Shown here: in pieces, positions 18,372-21,436 of the stretch | How the letters are laid out: each line of letters begins with the position of its first letter | How positions within the stretch are numbered: the stretch's first letter is position 1 | Origin: a virus | Reading direction: 5' to 3' (one strand) | Virus record (IMG/VR): IMGVR_UViG_3300008120_005414 | Location: 1-21,436 of that record | Length of the DNA: 21,436 bases | The notes under the pieces: generated by a model | Told to the model about the DNA's origin: nothing | The model's input: the letters and a program-made list of their open reading frames with translations, nothing else | Databases searched by the model: none | Made by a program: the position numbers and the translations under genes

Positions 18372-20180
18372 ATGACAACAAAAACAAATTATATGGGCAT
18401 CGACATTGATTACTCTCGTGATAAATTATTTGATGAATTAGGTGTTAAGCGATTAAAAGAATCGTATATGCTTGATAGTGAATCATCACCACAAGAAAGG
18501 TTTGCTCATGTTTCAAAAACTTTTGGATCTAATCCTGCTCATGCTCAGCGGCTTTATGACTATGCTAGCTTGCATTGGCTCAGCTATTCTACTCCTATTC
18601 TTAGTTTTGGTCGTTCTGCTCGTGGACTACCTATTTCATGTTTCTTAAACTTTATTGAAGATACAGCGGAGGGATTAGTTGATAACCTATCTGAAACAAA
18701 TTGGCTTTCGATGCTTGGAGGTGGGGTCGGAGTTGGCTTTGGCATTCGCTCGGCTGGTGACAAGTCCACTGGAGTCATGCCACACCTTAAGATGTATGAC
18801 GCATCATCTCTCGCTTATCGACAAGGTAGGACTCGTCGTGGGAGTTACGCTGCCTACCTTGATGTTAATCATCCAGATATTATCAATTTTCTGGAAATGC
18901 GAAAGCCTACTGGTGATCCAAACTTGCGTACTCTCAATCTACATCATGGTATTAATATTACTGATGATTTTATGCATATCATCGAAAGATGCATGTTAGA
19001 TCCAGAGGCAGATGATTCATGGAATCTTGTAGATCCACACAGTAAAGAACTTCGTGAGACAGTCTCTGCTAAAGAACTTTGGCAAAAGATTCTTGAAACT
19101 CGTATGCTTACAGGTGAACCATATCTTCATTTTATTGATACGAGTAATAAGCATTTACCACCTTGGCAGAAAGCTCTTGGGCTTTCAATCAAACAGTCTA
19201 ATCTATGCTCAGAAATTGTTCTTGCTACCAATAAGAATCGTACAGCAGTATGTTGTTTGTCTTCAGTAAATTTGGAATATTATGATGACTGGAAAGATAA
19301 TGAGTTATTTCTTAAAGACATTGCTGAAATGCTTGATAACGTATTACAGTATTTTATTGATAATGCACCAGACTCTATCGCACGAGCAAAGTTTTCTGCT
19401 AGCATGGAGCGTTCTATTGGGGTTGGTGCTCTGGGATTTCACGCACTTCTTCAAAGCAAAATGATTCCTTGGGAATCTGCAATGGCTGTGGGATTAAACA
19501 AGAAAATCTTTAAGCATATTCGTGATAAACTTAATCTTGCTAACGTGCAACTTGGACTATTTCGCGGATCTCCTCTTGATGCATTTGGTACTGGACTACG
19601 ATTCAGTCATTTGATGGCGATTGCTCCTAATGCTTCAAGTTCAATCATCATGGGTAATACTTCTCCTTCAGTTGAACCTTATCGTGCAAATGCGTATCGT
19701 CAAGATACTTTGTCTGGATCTAGTTTTGTAAAGAACAAATTTCTTGATAAATTACTATGGGAAAAGGTAGGCAATCACGATCATAATGAACAAGAGATGG
19801 CAGATATTTGGTCATCTATTATAGCGAATGATGGTTCAGTTCAGCATCTAGCGATACTTACTGACTGGGAAAAAGATGTGTTTAAAACATCAATGGAAAT
19901 TGATCAACGCTGGGTCATAGAACATGCAGCAGATCGACAGGAATATATAGATCAAGCTCAGTCACTTAATCTTTTCTTTAGACCTGATGTTAATATCAAA
20001 TACTTACATGCAGTACACTTTCTTGCATGGAAGCAAGGTTTAAAGACTCTTTATTATTGTCGTTCAGAGAAGATCGGAAAAGCAGATAAAGTTTCTAAGA
20101 AGATTCAACGACAAATCATTGAAGAAATTGATCTTAAGCAATTAACAGAAGGCGATACATGCATTGCGTGTGAGGGTTGA
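18372..20180 (+). CDS. nrdA: class I ribonucleotide reductase, large subunit
   Basis: The product is 602 residues. RNR reduces ribonucleoside diphosphates to deoxy forms with NrdB. Catalytic residues are present: Cys90 (PISCFLN) and Cys294 (AVCCLSS) as the redox pair, Asn277, Cys279 and Glu281 (SNLCSE) as the radical site, a YY pair (LYYCRSEK) for radical transfer, and C-terminal C-I-A-C (597-600) that thioredoxin re-reduces. It is about 150 residues shorter than E. coli NrdA. Its N-terminus starts directly before the barrel, so the ATP-cone that senses dATP is absent; the enzyme probably escapes dATP shut-off. A GAGAAG ribosome site precedes the start. Confidence 0.94.
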   Translation: MTTKTNYMGIDIDYSRDKLFDELGVKRLKESYMLDSESSPQERFAHVSKTFGSNPAHAQRLYDYASLHWLSYSTPILSFGRSARGLPISCFLNFIEDTAEGLVDNLSETNWLSMLGGGVGVGFGIRSAGDKSTGVMPHLKMYDASSLAYRQGRTRRGSYAAYLDVNHPDIINFLEMRKPTGDPNLRTLNLHHGINITDDFMHIIERCMLDPEADDSWNLVDPHSKELRETVSAKELWQKILETRMLTGEPYLHFIDTSNKHLPPWQKALGLSIKQSNLCSEIVLATNKNRTAVCCLSSVNLEYYDDWKDNELFLKDIAEMLDNVLQYFIDNAPDSIARAKFSASMERSIGVGALGFHALLQSKMIPWESAMAVGLNKKIFKHIRDKLNLANVQLGLFRGSPLDAFGTGLRFSHLMAIAPNASSSIIMGNTSPSVEPYRANAYRQDTLSGSSFVKNKFLDKLLWEKVGNHDHNEQEMADIWSSIIANDGSVQHLAILTDWEKDVFKTSMEIDQRWVIEHAADRQEYIDQAQSLNLFFRPDVNIKYLHAVHFLAWKQGLKTLYYCRSEKIGKADKVSKKIQRQIIEEIDLKQLTEGDTCIACEG

Positions 20181-20182
20181 AT

Positions 20183-20437
20183 ATGCACGATAAAAGAGTC
20201 ATAAAGTTTAGTGCCAGTTGGTGTGGACCTTGTAAAGCTTTAAATAAAATGCTTGAAGGTTCAGATCTAGGAGTTCCAATTGATAGCGTAGATGTTGATG
20301 AAGGATATGAAATCTCCCGTCAATATGGAGTACGAGCAGTTCCTACACTAATTCTTTTACAATGTGAAAAAGAAGTTGGGCGTCTAAATGGCGCAAAGAC
20401 AGTAGCAGAAATTCAAGAATGGATTAATCAACACTAG
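20183..20437 (+). CDS. thioredoxin-like protein, likely RNR reductant
   Basis: The product is 84 residues. The start at 20183 has GAGGG six bases upstream (20172-20176). Seen: FSASWCGPCKAL (Cys14, Cys17) in thioredoxin form and the cis-Pro segment RAVPTLIL. It is short for thioredoxin (about 108), closer to T4 NrdC size. Its place directly between nrdA and nrdB suggests it reduces the RNR C-terminal cysteine pair. Confidence 0.88.
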   Translation: MHDKRVIKFSASWCGPCKALNKMLEGSDLGVPIDSVDVDEGYEISRQYGVRAVPTLILLQCEKEVGRLNGAKTVAEIQEWINQH

Positions 20438-20446
20438 GGGAATACG

Positions 20447-20884
20447 ATGAAATCATCAGTAATAGCATTTTTGGTTATGGTTGGATCGTTTGGCATAGCA
20501 GTCGCATGTAAGGCAGAAGGTCCATATGATTATAAAGTAATTCGTGCGGTAGATGGAGATACTGTAGAGTTTGAAATTCCCGGACTTCCAAGCGAATTAG
20601 GCACTAAACTAAAACTTCGTGTATTAGGCGTAGACACTCCAGAAAAAGGTTTTAGAGCACAATGTGAATCTGAAGCTAAAAAGGGTGAAGAAGTCACTAA
20701 GTTTGCTAAAGAAGTGGTTGCAAGTGGTGCTAAACTCCAGATCACTCTCAAAGAATGGGATAAGTTTGGTGGACGAGTATTAGGTGATATGCTTGTTGAC
20801 GGCAAAAGCTATAGCGCAATGTTAATCGAAAAGGGTTATGCAAGACCTTATTTTGGAGATAAGAAGAAGAGCTGGTGTGAATAA
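20447..20884 (+). CDS. exported Staphylococcal nuclease-like protein
   Basis: The product is 145 residues. The N-terminus (about 1-24, MKSSVIAFLVMVGSFGIAVA) is a signal peptide; Cys21 after AVA could make it a weak lipobox. The SNase domain holds AVDGDTVEF (Asp36, Asp38), LRVLGVDTPE (Arg58, Asp63, Glu66) and KFGGRVLG (Arg110), matching the Arg35, Asp40, Glu43 and Arg87 set of Staphylococcus nuclease. It would cut DNA or RNA with calcium outside the inner membrane. It sits between RNR genes, an odd place for an exported enzyme. Confidence 0.87.
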   Translation: MKSSVIAFLVMVGSFGIAVACKAEGPYDYKVIRAVDGDTVEFEIPGLPSELGTKLKLRVLGVDTPEKGFRAQCESEAKKGEEVTKFAKEVVASGAKLQITLKEWDKFGGRVLGDMLVDGKSYSAMLIEKGYARPYFGDKKKSWCE

Positions 20885-20885
20885 T

Positions 20886-21436
20886 ATGAATAAGAAATTG
20901 AAATTGACAGATGAACGTCAATACTTTAAGCCATTCTCCTATCCTTGGGCATATGATGCATGGTTAAAACATGAACAGTCTCATTGGATTCATACTGAAG
21001 TGCCAATGCTTGAAGATGTAAAAGATTGGAAGAAGCGGCTAACATCTGAAGAAAAGACTTTTCTTACAAACATCTTTAGGTTCTTTACTCAGGGTGATAT
21101 TGACGTTGCTGGTGGATATGTCAATAACTATCTACCATATTTTCCACAACCTGAAGTAAGAATGATGCTTTGTGGGTTTGCTGCTCGTGAGGCTCTTCAT
21201 GTAGCAGCTTATTCTCATCTTATTGAAACTCTTGGAATGCCTGAAACTACATATAATGAGTTCATGCAGTATGAAGAGATGAAGGCTAAGCATGATTTCT
21301 TTGCTCAGATTGCAGGGCAAGATGCACAGACAATTGCTCAACAGATTGCAGCTTTCTCAGCGTTCACTGAAGGTATGCAGTTGTTCTCATCATTCATCAT
21401 GTTGCTTAATTTTCCTCGTCATGGCAAGATGAAAGG
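20886..21436 (+). CDS. nrdB: class I ribonucleotide reductase, small subunit (3' end cut off)
   Basis: About 183 residues are visible before the window ends. NrdB holds the di-iron/tyrosyl-radical cofactor for NrdA. Seen: FFTQGDIDVAGG with the Asp84-equivalent, REALHVAAYSHL with E-x2-H-x3-Y in the E. coli spacing (Glu115, His118, Tyr122), and AFTEGMQLFSSF (Glu204-equivalent). The later Glu and His ligands lie past the window. The radical tyrosine is present, so this is a normal class Ia-type subunit. The start follows the nuclease gene by one base. Confidence 0.92.
   Translation, partial: MNKKLKLTDERQYFKPFSYPWAYDAWLKHEQSHWIHTEVPMLEDVKDWKKRLTSEEKTFLTNIFRFFTQGDIDVAGGYVNNYLPYFPQPEVRMMLCGFAAREALHVAAYSHLIETLGMPETTYNEFMQYEEMKAKHDFFAQIAGQDAQTIAQQIAAFSAFTEGMQLFSSFIMLLNFPRHGKMK

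Noticed and set aside
20530-20805. Opposite-strand frame across the nuclease gene
   Set aside because: The + strand frame has a full SNase motif set and signal peptide. The reverse product is low-complexity Ser/Leu/Pro.
1-21436. CRISPR array, insertion sequence, integrase or attachment site
   Set aside because: No spaced direct repeats of CRISPR type, no transposase or integrase motif and no tRNA-anchored repeat were found. The only clear repeats are coding ones in the 11566 gene.

Overview
The window is AT-rich, densely coded DNA from a T4-like marine myovirus. Evidence for that includes TAATG and ATGA gene junctions, nearly all genes on the + strand, exact T4-type late promoter boxes (TATAAATA), and a gp61-type primase beside thyX and class I ribonucleotide reductase genes. 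There are also many small structural or internal-head-like proteins. The metabolic genes point to a methylotroph as host. From memory, OM43-clade methylophages such as Melnitz are reported to carry a two-piece tmRNA; this window could be such a phage or a relative, but I could not check.

Region 1 (1-2600) is the accessory region. It holds the end of a dTDP-glucose 4,6-dehydratase-like gene, a 23-residue PqqA peptide gene with the Glu15/Tyr19 pair used to build PQQ, a hairpin with a T-run, then 3-hexulose-6-phosphate synthase (HPS) and 6-phospho-3-hexuloisomerase (PHI). PQQ is the cofactor of methanol dehydrogenase, and HPS plus PHI are the two dedicated formaldehyde-fixing enzymes of the ribulose monophosphate cycle. 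Together they read as a phage methylotrophy cassette. It runs straight into a circularly permuted, two-piece tmRNA (ssrA) whose tag is AANDDLFEGYALAA.

Region 2 (2560-4020) has an HNH homing endonuclease on the minus strand, with its own late promoter, ending against the tmRNA. Two hairpins with nearly the same 15-base loop but different stems flank it. A small unknown gene and a zinc deaminase follow.

Region 3 (4030-16540) is a long late-gene block: a possible PD-(D/E)XK protein, a ligase-fold nucleotidyltransferase-like protein, a two-TM holin candidate, virion proteins, an NMNAT-type nucleotidyltransferase, a Dps/ferritin, lipoproteins and a spanin-like lysis set. Four proteins begin with a leader resembling the T4 capsid-targeting sequence. 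One 547-residue protein has repeated L-D-E/I-D-E sites that look like prohead-protease cleavage points. One gene of this block (14531-14867) appears broken.

Region 4 (16540-21436) is replication and nucleotide metabolism: primase, thyX, nrdA, a thioredoxin-like protein, an exported Staphylococcal-type nuclease and a 3'-truncated nrdB. The methylotrophy genes would supply fructose 6-phosphate, and through it pentose phosphates. ThyX, NrdA/B and possibly the deaminase would turn ribonucleotides into DNA precursors.
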